Of a stretch of 49,737 nucleotides of DNA, positions 42,795 through 49,737 are shown piece by piece. The notes under the pieces are model-generated. The model did no database searches. It was not told where the DNA came from and was given only the letters and a program-made list of their open reading frames with translations. The DNA is from CAYQOX01 sp964419335 (lineage in GTDB: Bacteria; Hinthialibacterota; Hinthialibacteria; Hinthialibacterales; Hinthialibacteraceae), in NCBI GenBank assembly GCA_964419335.1, contig CAYQOX010000035.1, positions 1-49,737 on the forward strand. The letters are read 5' to 3'. The translations under genes and the position numbers were made by a program. Position 1 is the stretch's first letter. Each line of letters opens with the position of its first letter.

Positions 42795-43748
42795 ATGAAA
42801 AATTGGGGGCTATTTTTTTGTTGTATCAACATCCTGCTCTTATTCACATCGATGAAAATCATGGCGGAGGACACTTACAACAATCCTATCATTGATGAAA
42901 TAGGTCCTGCCGATCCCTGTGTAATCCTTTATGAAAATCAATACTATCTCTATCCCACCGGGGATAATGTAAGTTATCACGTTTATACTTCCCAAGATCT
43001 GGTTCATTGGGTCAAGGGAGAAAGCGTTTTCCAGCCGGGCGAGTCAAATGTATGGGCGCCGGATGTGTTTCGTGATCCCCACGATGGGAAATTTTATCTT
43101 TATTATACTGTTGATAAACGCATCGGGGTCGCGGTCGCGGATCAACCTGATGATACCTTCGAGGACATCGATTCACTCTTTGATAATGCTATTGACGCCC
43201 ACATGTATTATGAGGATGGAAACTATTACCTTTACTATGTTCAATTACCGGGCTTTCGAATCCAAGTGCAAAAGATGAAGGACCCCACGACGAAAGCCGG
43301 GGAACCCAAAGAGATATTAAAACCCACGGAAGATTGGGAGAAAGTGAGCGGTGCTATCACGGAAGGGCCCTGGATGTTAAAACACAACAAAACCTACTAC
43401 TTATTGTATTCTGGTACGGGTGCCAGTTCATTAAATTATGCGATTGGTTATGCCACCGCCGAGCATCCCATGGGACCTTTTATAAAATACGAGGGGAATC
43501 CGATAGTTCACCGTAATGAGGAAGCGTATGGGCCTGGGCATGGCTGTGTGGTCGAAGACGGAGAAGGGCAATTATGGTCTGTGTATCATCAGCAAAAAGA
43601 TGGTTCAGAACCCTGGAACCGTTTTCTATGCATTGATCCTCTGTGGTTCGATAAGGAAGGAATCCTTCATGGAAAAGCCACGCGGGGAACGCCTCAACCG
43701 GCTCCTGCGCCTCTTTATCAGGACCAGGAAAAAGAGGAAGATCATTAG
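42795..43748 (+). CDS. Secreted GH43-family glycoside hydrolase
   Basis: A 317-aa five-bladed beta-propeller enzyme with a signal peptide (1-24, cut near IMA). The three GH43 carboxylates are visible: Asp40 in GPADPCVI (base), Asp134 in AIDAHMYY (pKa modulator) and Glu190 in ITEGPWML (acid). NVWAPDVFRDPHDGKFYLYYT and NPIVHRNEEAYGPGHGCVV are typical. The family mostly removes arabinose, xylose or galactose from plant or algal polysaccharide side chains. GGAGAGG lies 8 nt before the chosen ATG; an ATG at 42759 is in frame but lacks a site. The double DUF1080 gene follows after 51 nt. The exact substrate is unknown. Confidence 0.9.
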   Translation: MKNWGLFFCCINILLLFTSMKIMAEDTYNNPIIDEIGPADPCVILYENQYYLYPTGDNVSYHVYTSQDLVHWVKGESVFQPGESNVWAPDVFRDPHDGKFYLYYTVDKRIGVAVADQPDDTFEDIDSLFDNAIDAHMYYEDGNYYLYYVQLPGFRIQVQKMKDPTTKAGEPKEILKPTEDWEKVSGAITEGPWMLKHNKTYYLLYSGTGASSLNYAIGYATAEHPMGPFIKYEGNPIVHRNEEAYGPGHGCVVEDGEGQLWSVYHQQKDGSEPWNRFLCIDPLWFDKEGILHGKATRGTPQPAPAPLYQDQEKEEDH

Positions 43749-43799
43749 TTCGGCAATTTATTTTTAATACAATTATATCTATTCGAGGAGAGTGACATT

Positions 43800-44942
43800 A
43801 TGAGATTTAAATCCTTCTTAATCGTTTTTGCGATGCTATCGATGGCGATTATCCCTTCCGCTGAAGAAAACGGATGGAAGTTTTTGTTTAATGGAGAAAA
43901 CCTAGATGGATGGGAAGTCCTGGGGGATCAATCCTGGTCGGTCAAGGAGAATGCCATTGAAGTGAAGGCCACGGGGTCAGAAATGGGATGGTTGGTCAGT
44001 GAGGAAGAATACTCCGATTTTATTCTTAAACTCCGCTTTAAATGGTGGGGTGGAAACAGTGGGATTCAAGTCCGAAGTCATTTAGATGGGGAGAAGATGA
44101 TTGGTTATCAAGCCAATCTGGATCTTGGCCGAACTTATGCTACAGGGTCGTTATTGGAAGAAAACGGCCGTGGGATGCTGGAAGCGACTACTATCTCTGC
44201 GGAGATTCTCTTTAAAGAAGATGAATGGAATGAATTTGTTGTCTCTTGCATTGGTGATCAAACCATGGTTTTTGTGAATGGACACAAAACCGCTGATATC
44301 CACGACCCACAAGGCGATGATTCGGGTGTGATTGCTTTACAAATGGGGCCTGGTCAAGGCGGTCATATGATGTGGGACAATATTCGCGTTTTACCGATTG
44401 AGAGAGAAGCGGAATGGCAATCCCTTTTTGATGGAAAAACTTTGAAACATTGGAATAGGCTTGGTGACTCGACCTGGACGGTTGAAGATGGATATATTCG
44501 CGGACGGTCGAAAGACGGGGGGTATGGCTGGCTTGTTTCACGGGAGGAATTTTCCGACTTTCATTTCACCACCCAGTTCAAAATGAGCTCTGGTAATTCG
44601 GGGATTCAATTCCGGAGTTGGGTCGTGGACGAGATGGTGCATGGTTTTCAAGCCGATCTTGCTTATGGGAGTGATTGGATTAATGGGCATCTCTATGATC
44701 AAAGTGAACGAGGCGTACTTGTGAAACCCGAACAAGATTTCAGCAAAATCATCGATTGGGTTGATTGGAATACGTATGAAATTACGGCCATAGGACCGAA
44801 GGTAGAATTATTTATTAATGGAGTGAAATCCATCGAGTTTATCGATCATGAAAGGAAAAAAGGCGTATTTGCTTTTCAAATCCACCAAGGGGCAGAGATG
44901 GAAACGTGGTGGAAAAACATCCGGGTATTGAAGCTGAAGTAA
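43800..44942 (+). CDS. Secreted double DUF1080 (3-keto-disaccharide hydrolase) protein, second copy
   Basis: A 380-aa exported protein (signal 1-21) with two DUF1080 domains, opening with LFNGENLDGWEVLG (about 29-42) and LFDGKTLKHWNRLG (about 208-221). Each has the GGNSGIQVRS or SGNSGIQFRS segment and ends in MWDNIRVLPI or WWKNIRVLKL. It has the same architecture as the 18-kb gene but clearly diverged sequence, so the substrates probably differ. GAGGAG is 9 nt before the ATG. It is paired with GH43 and ends at a strong hairpin. It indicates that keto-glycoside hydrolysis also belongs to the rhamnose-side locus. Confidence 0.9.
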   Translation: MRFKSFLIVFAMLSMAIIPSAEENGWKFLFNGENLDGWEVLGDQSWSVKENAIEVKATGSEMGWLVSEEEYSDFILKLRFKWWGGNSGIQVRSHLDGEKMIGYQANLDLGRTYATGSLLEENGRGMLEATTISAEILFKEDEWNEFVVSCIGDQTMVFVNGHKTADIHDPQGDDSGVIALQMGPGQGGHMMWDNIRVLPIEREAEWQSLFDGKTLKHWNRLGDSTWTVEDGYIRGRSKDGGYGWLVSREEFSDFHFTTQFKMSSGNSGIQFRSWVVDEMVHGFQADLAYGSDWINGHLYDQSERGVLVKPEQDFSKIIDWVDWNTYEITAIGPKVELFINGVKSIEFIDHERKKGVFAFQIHQGAEMETWWKNIRVLKLK

Positions 44943-44950
44943 CTCCTATA

Positions 44951-44999
44951 AAACCGGGGCACGGCACTTACTCCCGCCTGCCCCGGTTTCTCTCTATTT
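44951..44999 (+). terminator. Terminator after the second DUF1080 gene
   Basis: An 11-bp stem AAACCGGGGCA / TGCCCCGGTTT encloses a 17-nt loop and is followed by CTCTCTATTTT. It starts 8 nt after the stop codon. Confidence 0.75.
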
Positions 45000-45036
45000 T
45001 GAACGCCCGGTTCAGTCCGGACGGGATTTCTCATTG

Positions 45037-45061
45037 CCTCTGGGAGAAAATCTCCCAGAGG
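45037..45061 (-). terminator. Hairpin at the end of the Hsp20 pair
   Basis: A perfect 11-bp inverted repeat CCTCTGGGAGA / TCTCCCAGAGG with a 3-nt loop begins 9 nt beyond the minus-strand Hsp20 stop. No T-run follows on the minus strand, so it may block 3' exonucleases or be a weak terminator. Confidence 0.5.
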
Positions 45062-45070
45062 GGATCCCTT

Positions 45071-45469
45071 TTACTCAGCTTTTACTTCAATTTGACGCGG
45101 TTTGGCTTTTTCAGCCTTTGGTAATGAGAGAGTCAATACACCGTTGTTCAAATTAGCGCTGATTTTGTCAACATCCACGTGTTCTGACAGTTGAAACTGA
45201 CGATAGAAGTTAACCATTTCGAATTCACGGTAAACCACATCACCCGATAAATCGGCTTGGGTCGTGGCTTCCAAAGTCAAGACGTTGTCTTCTACATTCA
45301 CGTTAATGTGATCTCTATCCGCGCCAGGTAAATCCGCAATCACGACCAAGCGATCGGCTTCTTCGTAAATATCGACTGGAGGAATAACGTAGTTTTGATT
45401 CGAGCGAGTAGTTTCTTTGGTTATTTTCCCGCCATTTTCTTGAGTCGTCGGAACGGTTTTTTCGACCAT
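45071..45469 (-). CDS. Hsp20/alpha-crystallin small heat-shock protein, second of a pair
   Basis: A 132-aa ATP-independent chaperone that holds unfolding proteins. The alpha-crystallin domain covers about 27-120 (PPVDIYEEADRLVVIADLPGA, INVNVEDNVLTLEA, YREFEMVNFYRQFQLSEHVD, KISANLNNGVLTLSLPKAEKAKP). The A-x-x-x-N-G-V-L motif typical of bacterial Hsp20 is present. The GGGAGGTGAT site lies just before the ATG at 45469, which makes eight extra upstream residues unlikely. It is 32 nt downstream of its paralogue and probably in the same transcript. Confidence 0.95.
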   Translation of the reverse strand: MVEKTVPTTQENGGKITKETTRSNQNYVIPPVDIYEEADRLVVIADLPGADRDHINVNVEDNVLTLEATTQADLSGDVVYREFEMVNFYRQFQLSEHVDVDKISANLNNGVLTLSLPKAEKAKPRQIEVKAE

Positions 45470-45501
45470 GGTATCACCTCCCATGAATTTCAATTTTTAA
45501 T

Positions 45502-45957
45502 TTAGTTTGCGACTTGAATTTCAACGTTACGTGGTTTCGCTTTTTCGCTCTTCGGCAGGGTTACATATAGCACACCATGTTTATATTCGGCGCTTACGTT
45601 TTCTTGTTCTACTTCCGACGGCAGTTCGATGGATTTTACGAATTTGCCTGCAGCCCGTTCATTTCTGTGAATTCGTTCCGGTTCTTTTTCATCATGTCCA
45701 CGTTGTTTTTCACCGCTAATGGTCAAGACATTTCCGGTAATTGAAACGTCCAACCCTTTCGGATCGACTCCAGGGGCTAACGCTTCGACAACATAGTTAT
45801 CATTTTTTTCGTACAGATTCACCAATGGATATTTACGAGCCGCTTGTCCTGGCAAAAAGGCCAACCGCCAGGGATTAAAATTCCCGCCTTGGTTAAAGAC
45901 GCGATCAATTTCTTCACGAATTTGCTCTAGTTCACGGAAAGGATTGAATACGGTCAT
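45502..45957 (-). CDS. Hsp20/alpha-crystallin small heat-shock protein, first of a pair
   Basis: A 151-aa small heat-shock protein. The N-terminal arm FNPFRELEQIREEIDRVFNQ is the usual bacterial class A type. The crystallin domain has PLVNLYEKNDNYVVEALAPGVDP, VLTISGEKQ, FVKSIELPSEVEQENVSAEYKHGVLYVTLPKSEKAKP. The ERxxGxF region reads NERAAGKF, as expected. AAGGAGGTAA is at ideal distance from the ATG. A plausible sigma70 promoter lies about 70-100 nt upstream. No CIRCE-type inverted repeat was found, so heat-shock control is not shown by sequence. Confidence 0.95.
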   Translation of the reverse strand: MTVFNPFRELEQIREEIDRVFNQGGNFNPWRLAFLPGQAARKYPLVNLYEKNDNYVVEALAPGVDPKGLDVSITGNVLTISGEKQRGHDEKEPERIHRNERAAGKFVKSIELPSEVEQENVSAEYKHGVLYVTLPKSEKAKPRNVEIQVAN

Positions 45958-46028
45958 GGTGCTTTACCTCCTTGATTCTATCTATTTTTGTGATTTTCTT
46001 TGTTGTTTGGTATCATGGCAGCGATTTC

Positions 46029-46058
46029 ATTTTAATTAATTATCAAAGAACATGCCAA
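46029..46058 (-). promoter_or_regulatory. Candidate promoter for the Hsp20 pair
   Basis: On the minus strand, TTGGCA (46058-46053) and TAAAAT (46034-46029) are 18 bp apart, matching the sigma70 hexamers at 5/6 and 5/6. The predicted leader is about 65 nt. The remaining part of the 283-bp gap 45958-46240 shows nothing recognisable. Confidence 0.45.
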
Positions 46059-46240
46059 TTTCATAAAGACAGAAATATCAATTACTTATAGATACCCACA
46101 TCATCTTTGCATTTGCGCCAAAATGACCCAACCTTACTTTTAGGGCTAAAATTGACAGGGTTAAATGTACACAGAGAATAATCGTTGTAGGAAGATGATT
46201 GCATTTCCAGGTAAGATTGACTGTTCGTTTGTGATGCCCG

Positions 46241-47578
46241 CTATAAGTTTGGTGAGATTAAACGGGGCAACCAGAGAATGACCTTTTCTGGAAGGTAAGT
46301 AATAATTAACAACGTTAAAATCATAGCGGCATAAAAGGGGAGCATCGGTTTGACCAATTTCGTAATCGTTGTATTCCCTACCCCGCATCCGACAAAAAGT
46401 ACGGTCCCTACAGGAGGTGTGCATAATCCGATGCACAAATTCACGATCATGATCAAGCCAAAATGGATGGGGTGCATATCCAGGGTAGTTACGGCGATTT
46501 GGCTAAAGATGGGGGTAAAGATCAAAACCGCCGGGGTCATATCCATGAACGTTCCCACGAAGAGTAAGATCAAATTGATAATGATCAGGAGGGCATAACG
46601 ATTCTCAGTCAAACTTAATAACGAAGCGCTGACTTGTTGGGGAAGATCCAAACGCACCATTAAATTTCCCATGGCTTTGCTGGTGGCGATAAGAATGAAG
46701 ATAAAGGCGGTGGTAATCGCGGTGGTTTTGAGGATCTCAGGTAAATCCCGCCAGGCCACTTTTTTGTAAATAACCACCGCGAGAATAAATGAATAAATTA
46801 CGGCCGCGGCGCTGGCTTGGGTGGCTGTGAAGAAACCGCCAATAATCCCCCCAAGCACAATCACCATGAGGAGTAGACTCAAGATGGATCGCTGGAAACG
46901 CCACAAGGCATCTCTCAATCCAACTTTGCCGGAGGGCTTTTTGCGGTGGCGTACAGCATGAAACCCGGCCACGATCATCAACCCTATTCCTACGATAGCG
47001 CCAGGAAGAAACCCGCCCATGAACATCGCGGCGACATCAACGCCAATGTTTCCGACATCGCCCCAGGCCACCGCATACACGATCATGATGTTCGAAGGGG
47101 GAATGATTAACCCCAATGTAGCCGCCGACAAAGTTAAGGCGGTACTAAACTCACGGTTATAGCCTTCGCGCCGCATTTCCGGGATCATGAAAGCACCAAT
47201 CGAGCTAGTGGCGGCCGTGGCGGAACCCGAGATAGCACCGAAGAGCATGCAGGCCATCACATTGGCGTAGCATAAACCGCCAACCACCCGGCCAAAGAGT
47301 ACGTCGGCGAAGTCAATTAACCGCCGCGCGATACCGCCGGCCCCCATGAGCAGGCCAGAAAGAATAAACATTGGAATCGCCAGCAAGGCATAGGAGTGTA
47401 TCCCATGCCACATATCCTTTCCCACCTGGAAAAAGATCTGCATGGGGCGGTCGCCCCAGATGCAAAAGTAGGAAAGCACCGTGGAGATACCAATGGCAAA
47501 GGCAATGGGCAAGTTATGGGCGATAAGAATCACAAAGGCAACAATGAGAACAATGGTGGCGAGAAGTTCTGGCGTCAT
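46241..47578 (-). CDS. dctM: TRAP transporter large permease (DctM)
   Basis: The ion-coupled translocation subunit of a tripartite ATP-independent periplasmic transporter, in the inner membrane. The 445-aa length and about twelve hydrophobic helices are standard. Segments such as LAIPMFILSGLLMGAGGIARRLIDFADVLFGRVVGGL, LFGAISGSATAATSSIGAFMIPEM, IIPPSNIMIVYA and NLCIGLCTPPVGTVLFVGCGVGN are diagnostic of DctM. Its ATG overlaps the TGA of dctQ (ATGA). The whole set kdgF-like, dctP, dctQ, dctM is one minus-strand operon. By context the substrate is likely a uronate or other sugar acid. Confidence 0.96.
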   Translation of the reverse strand: MTPELLATIVLIVAFVILIAHNLPIAFAIGISTVLSYFCIWGDRPMQIFFQVGKDMWHGIHSYALLAIPMFILSGLLMGAGGIARRLIDFADVLFGRVVGGLCYANVMACMLFGAISGSATAATSSIGAFMIPEMRREGYNREFSTALTLSAATLGLIIPPSNIMIVYAVAWGDVGNIGVDVAAMFMGGFLPGAIVGIGLMIVAGFHAVRHRKKPSGKVGLRDALWRFQRSILSLLLMVIVLGGIIGGFFTATQASAAAVIYSFILAVVIYKKVAWRDLPEILKTTAITTAFIFILIATSKAMGNLMVRLDLPQQVSASLLSLTENRYALLIIINLILLFVGTFMDMTPAVLIFTPIFSQIAVTTLDMHPIHFGLIMIVNLCIGLCTPPVGTVLFVGCGVGNTTITKLVKPMLPFYAAMILTLLIITYLPEKVILWLPRLISPNL

Positions 47579-48228
47579 TCGGAGTCGCTTTCCTTATCTT
47601 GATGGGTATGGGTTTCAACTGGCTGGGGATGGCGAAAATGATAAACGCAATAAATTACATTGATCACTCCGGTAATAATCAAAACGAAATAAAACCAACC
47701 TAGGTTGAAGGCTTCAAAGCCGGGCATCTTCGAGCCTGATTTAAACGCCCTTGTAATATTTAAATATCCACCAATAATCAATACCACGATGGAAAAAAGG
47801 CCGATTAAAATTGTGGAAGCATAATCTAAATAGAGCCGCACTTTATAAGGGTAAAGGCGCACCAAGGCGTCCACGCCTAAATGCGCCCGATGACGAAAGG
47901 CCAAAGCGCTGCCTAATATGCCAATCCAGACGAGGAGAGTTTGAGAACTCGTATTAACCGGTGAAGATAACCTCGCCACCCAATGCATCACCGATTCAAG
48001 AGTACGCACTAAAAATGAAGATTGAGAAGCCTCGGCTGACTCTAAGCGAGATAAGAAGAAATTGGCCAGCGGCTGAACCCCCGCATTGAGAACAATCTCC
48101 ATGGTGATGCTAACCACCATCATCACCACGAGAACGAGTAAAATAAAAGTCAACACCCGATCTAGATAAAAAACGAAGCGATCCAAAGTGCTCATCCTTC
48201 TACTCGACCGCGCGGATTCTTTCGACAT
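47575..48228 (-). CDS. dctQ: TRAP transporter small permease (DctQ)
   Basis: A small membrane partner of DctM with four hydrophobic helices. The conserved centre QTLLVWIGILGSALAFRHRAHLGVDAL is typical of DctQ. It has an unusual stretch of about 45 residues between helices 1 and 2 (after NAGVQPLANFFLSRLESA), so it is longer (217 aa) than most DctQ proteins (about 160-180). The start is ambiguous: the ATG at 48228 overlaps dctP by 29 nt, while one at 48195 lies 4 nt after the dctP stop but has AAGG too close. The gene ends in the ATGA overlap with dctM. Confidence 0.92.
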   Translation of the reverse strand: MSKESARSSRRMSTLDRFVFYLDRVLTFILLVLVVMMVVSITMEIVLNAGVQPLANFFLSRLESAEASQSSFLVRTLESVMHWVARLSSPVNTSSQTLLVWIGILGSALAFRHRAHLGVDALVRLYPYKVRLYLDYASTILIGLFSIVVLIIGGYLNITRAFKSGSKMPGFEAFNLGWFYFVLIITGVINVIYCVYHFRHPQPVETHTHQDKESDSE

Positions 48229-49180
48229 AGTCCATTATTTCTGTGCCCTCAAAGGGTTCATACACAGAGCGGGTTGCTTCGATAAAAGGCTGTTTGTCAA
48301 CTTGGGTGAAGGTCACGCCTTCTTCTTCCATATTGGTTCTGTGTTCTTGGCGTTCCTTGATCCATAATTCTTTTTGGAACTCTTCGGCAACCTCGGCGGA
48401 TTCCATGATGATTTGTTGTTCTTCGGGAGTGAGAGCATTCCAACGAGAGGTACTCATCAATAAGACATCGGGTAAAAACACATGCTCGGTGAAGGCATAG
48501 TGAGGAGCGACTTTGTAATGGCGGTGGGTGTAATAGCTGGGGATGTTATTTTCCGCCCCATGAACCACTCCGGTATCAAGCGAGGTATATAACTCAGAGA
48601 AGGCAATCTGTTGGGGTGAGGCGCCTAATGATTCAACCAATTTTTGCATCATCACGCTTTTTTGCACGCGAATTTTCAACCCTTTTAAATCCGCGGGGGA
48701 AGTGACTTCTTTTCGAGTATAGAACGAGCGGGCGCCGGCATCAAAGTAGCAAATACCTTTTAAATTTTGGTCGATGGCTACATCCAAGAGTTCCTTGCCA
48801 ATCTCTCCATCCAATACTTTCCACATATGTTCAGCATCACGGAACAAATAAGGGAGCGAAAAAATTTTGGCTTTTTCGGTTTTGGTTTCCAAAATAGTCC
48901 AAGATATTTTGGTGAAGGCATCGGTATCGTTGCTGACGTTATCGCATAGTTCTTGTTCACTGCCCAAGGTACCGCCCGGTTGGATTTTGACCACCATCGT
49001 GCCATCACTACGTTCTTCGACTTCTTGTGCAAACCGTTCGAGTGCTTTATGTACAGGGTGATCGGTGTTGAGCACATGGGGTAAGCTAAACGTAGTCACA
49101 CCTTCCTGCCCGCAGGATAGGATTAGCAACAAAGAGCCCGTTAGGGCCAAAAAGAAACTAGATTTTCGAATTAAATGCAT
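48200..49180 (-). CDS. dctP: TRAP transporter substrate-binding lipoprotein (DctP)
   Basis: The periplasmic solute receptor of the TRAP system. In a 326-aa chain, the lipobox LILSC (Cys23) indicates lipid anchoring instead of the usual free periplasmic form. Conserved features are KALERFAQEVEERSDG, QPGGTLGSEQEL, FDAGARSFYTRKEV with Arg151, and DLKGLKIRVQ with Arg171, the arginine that binds the ligand carboxylate, then FSELYTSLDTGVVHGAENN. Ligands of such proteins are small acids, often uronates. The ATG at 49180 is supported by GGAGGAG upstream; 19 more in-frame residues upstream are unlikely to be used. Confidence 0.95.
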   Translation of the reverse strand: MHLIRKSSFFLALTGSLLLILSCGQEGVTTFSLPHVLNTDHPVHKALERFAQEVEERSDGTMVVKIQPGGTLGSEQELCDNVSNDTDAFTKISWTILETKTEKAKIFSLPYLFRDAEHMWKVLDGEIGKELLDVAIDQNLKGICYFDAGARSFYTRKEVTSPADLKGLKIRVQKSVMMQKLVESLGASPQQIAFSELYTSLDTGVVHGAENNIPSYYTHRHYKVAPHYAFTEHVFLPDVLLMSTSRWNALTPEEQQIIMESAEVAEEFQKELWIKERQEHRTNMEEEGVTFTQVDKQPFIEATRSVYEPFEGTEIMDYVERIRAVE

Positions 49181-49255
49181 AACTTTCTCCTCCATTCTCG
49201 TTTGTACAAAAAGACCATAAATCCACATCAATGTCAATTGATCTGCAAAGAGGAT

Positions 49256-49585
49256 TTATGAATCCTGCAAGAAATCTTCGCGTTGAGGAGTAAACACATC
49301 GAAAATCACCCCGTCTTCCAACGCGACCACTCCATGCGGTACATTCGCAGGAACGTAATAACTATCGCCGGCTTGGATTTCTTCCTTCTTGCCTTCCATT
49401 TCTAATTCAAAACGTCCTTTTACGATGTATCCGATCTGTTCATGGGGATGGGAGTGTACCGAGCCGACAGCGCCTTTTTTGAAGGAAAATTCAACCGCCA
49501 TGAGTTTTCCACCGCGCGAGAGGATCTTGCGTTTCACTCCCTCTTCAGCCTGGACAGCATGGGCGACTTCATTCCGTATAATCAT
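49256..49585 (-). CDS. kdgF: KdgF-like cupin (unsaturated-uronate linearising enzyme)
   Basis: A 109-aa single-domain cupin. The metal motif HSHPHEQIGYIVKGRFE starts at 44 (His46, His48, Gln50 region, Glu60), with His84 in NVPHG as the fourth ligand. VFTPQREDF near the end is typical of KdgF, which speeds conversion of 4,5-unsaturated uronates into linear ketonised forms in pectin and alginate breakdown. Being first in an operon with a TRAP transporter, a uronate role fits well. Other small cupins look alike, so the name is probable but not certain. AAGGAT is near the ATG. Confidence 0.83.
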   Translation of the reverse strand: MIIRNEVAHAVQAEEGVKRKILSRGGKLMAVEFSFKKGAVGSVHSHPHEQIGYIVKGRFELEMEGKKEEIQAGDSYYVPANVPHGVVALEDGVIFDVFTPQREDFLQDS

Positions 49586-49649
49586 AATAATCCTTGGTTT
49601 TCTAATTTTGTGGGGATGTGATTTTTGTGGCTTTGTTTCATTATTTGTT

Positions 49650-49681
49650 CCTCCGTTTGATTATACTAACTCAAACGGAGG
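49650..49681 (+). promoter_or_regulatory. Hairpin that sequesters the transposase ribosome-binding site
   Basis: Perfect 11-bp arms CCTCCGTTTGA and TCAAACGGAGG flank a 10-nt loop. The 3' arm contains the GGAGG that lies 8 nt before the transposase ATG, so in mRNA the site would be base-paired. It could also be part of an insertion-sequence end. Confidence 0.6.
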
Positions 49682-49689
49682 GAAAAATC

Positions 49690-49737
49690 ATGAAAAGACG
49701 CCGAAAAAATTATACCCCAGAAGAAAAAGTTTCCATC
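49690..49737 (+). CDS. Start of a transposase gene (IS3-type OrfA-like), cut by the window end
   Basis: Only the first 16 codons are present: MKRRRKNYTPEEKVSI. This is the usual start of helix-turn-helix transposase subunits of the IS3 kind (basic tail, then Y-x-P-E-E-K-V). GGAGGG lies about 7 nt before the ATG. It marks a mobile element beginning at the right edge; its terminal repeat and the rest lie outside the window. Confidence 0.6.
   Translation, partial: MKRRRKNYTPEEKVSI

Noticed and set aside
46043..46057. Sigma54-like TGGCATG-N4-TTGA element upstream of Hsp20
   Set aside because: Lacks the GC of the -12 element; an overlapping sigma70-type promoter explains the site better.
1..49737. 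CRISPR arrays, rRNA genes and prophage genes
   Set aside because: No regularly spaced direct repeats, no rRNA-like segments and no phage structural genes were seen on either strand.

Overview
The window comes from a bacterium with about half A+T, strong Shine-Dalgarno sites and a diderm, export-rich lifestyle. Many genes carry Sec or twin-arginine (Tat) signals. There is an AsmA-like envelope protein, a pseudopilin, a multiheme c-type cytochrome, and a large set of glycan-degrading and sugar-oxidising families (DUF1080, ThuA-like, Gfo/Idh/MocA, xylose-isomerase-like, GH106-like). This mix is typical of Planctomycetes/Verrucomicrobia/Lentisphaerae relatives and of uncultured phyla such as Hydrogenedentes, Sumerlaeota or Hinthialibacterota. 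No marker gene here settles the phylum.

Layout. 1-10 kb is mostly housekeeping: dapA, a secreted TPR protein with a degenerate C39-like domain, a CAT-anticodon tRNA, a PfkB kinase plus GT2 glycosyltransferase pair, a class V aminotransferase, and a long AsmA-like protein on the minus strand. 10-23 kb is an accessory sugar-oxidation region. It holds two tandem Tat proteins of an uncharacterised TIM-barrel-like family, a Tat Gfo/Idh/MocA protein, a translationally coupled redox unit (seven-heme cytochrome, four-helix membrane protein, ApbE), a ThuA-like protein, a double DUF1080 protein, a Tat xylose-isomerase-like protein, a Tat-lipoprotein Gfo/Idh/MocA and a PHP phosphodiesterase.

23-45 kb is a rhamnose-centred polysaccharide locus. 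An AraC regulator is divergent from a same-strand run of a three-repeat secreted protein, a pseudopilin, three GH106-like enzymes (909, 1764 and 1248 aa), the L-rhamnose transporter RhaT and an arabinose/fucose-isomerase-like enzyme. After it come a minus-strand lyase-fold secreted protein, a GH43 enzyme and a second double DUF1080 protein. 45-49.7 kb holds two Hsp20 genes, a kdgF-like cupin with a complete TRAP transporter (dctP-dctQ-dctM), and the start of a transposase gene.

Inferred logic: secreted rhamnosidase-like and GH43 enzymes, together with periplasmic 3-keto-glycoside chemistry, would break down a rhamnose-containing, probably uronate-containing polysaccharide such as rhamnogalacturonan or ulvan. 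Rhamnose would enter by RhaT, and acidic or unsaturated sugars through the TRAP system and KdgF. The cytochrome/ApbE unit could carry electrons from periplasmic sugar oxidation. That link is a hypothesis.
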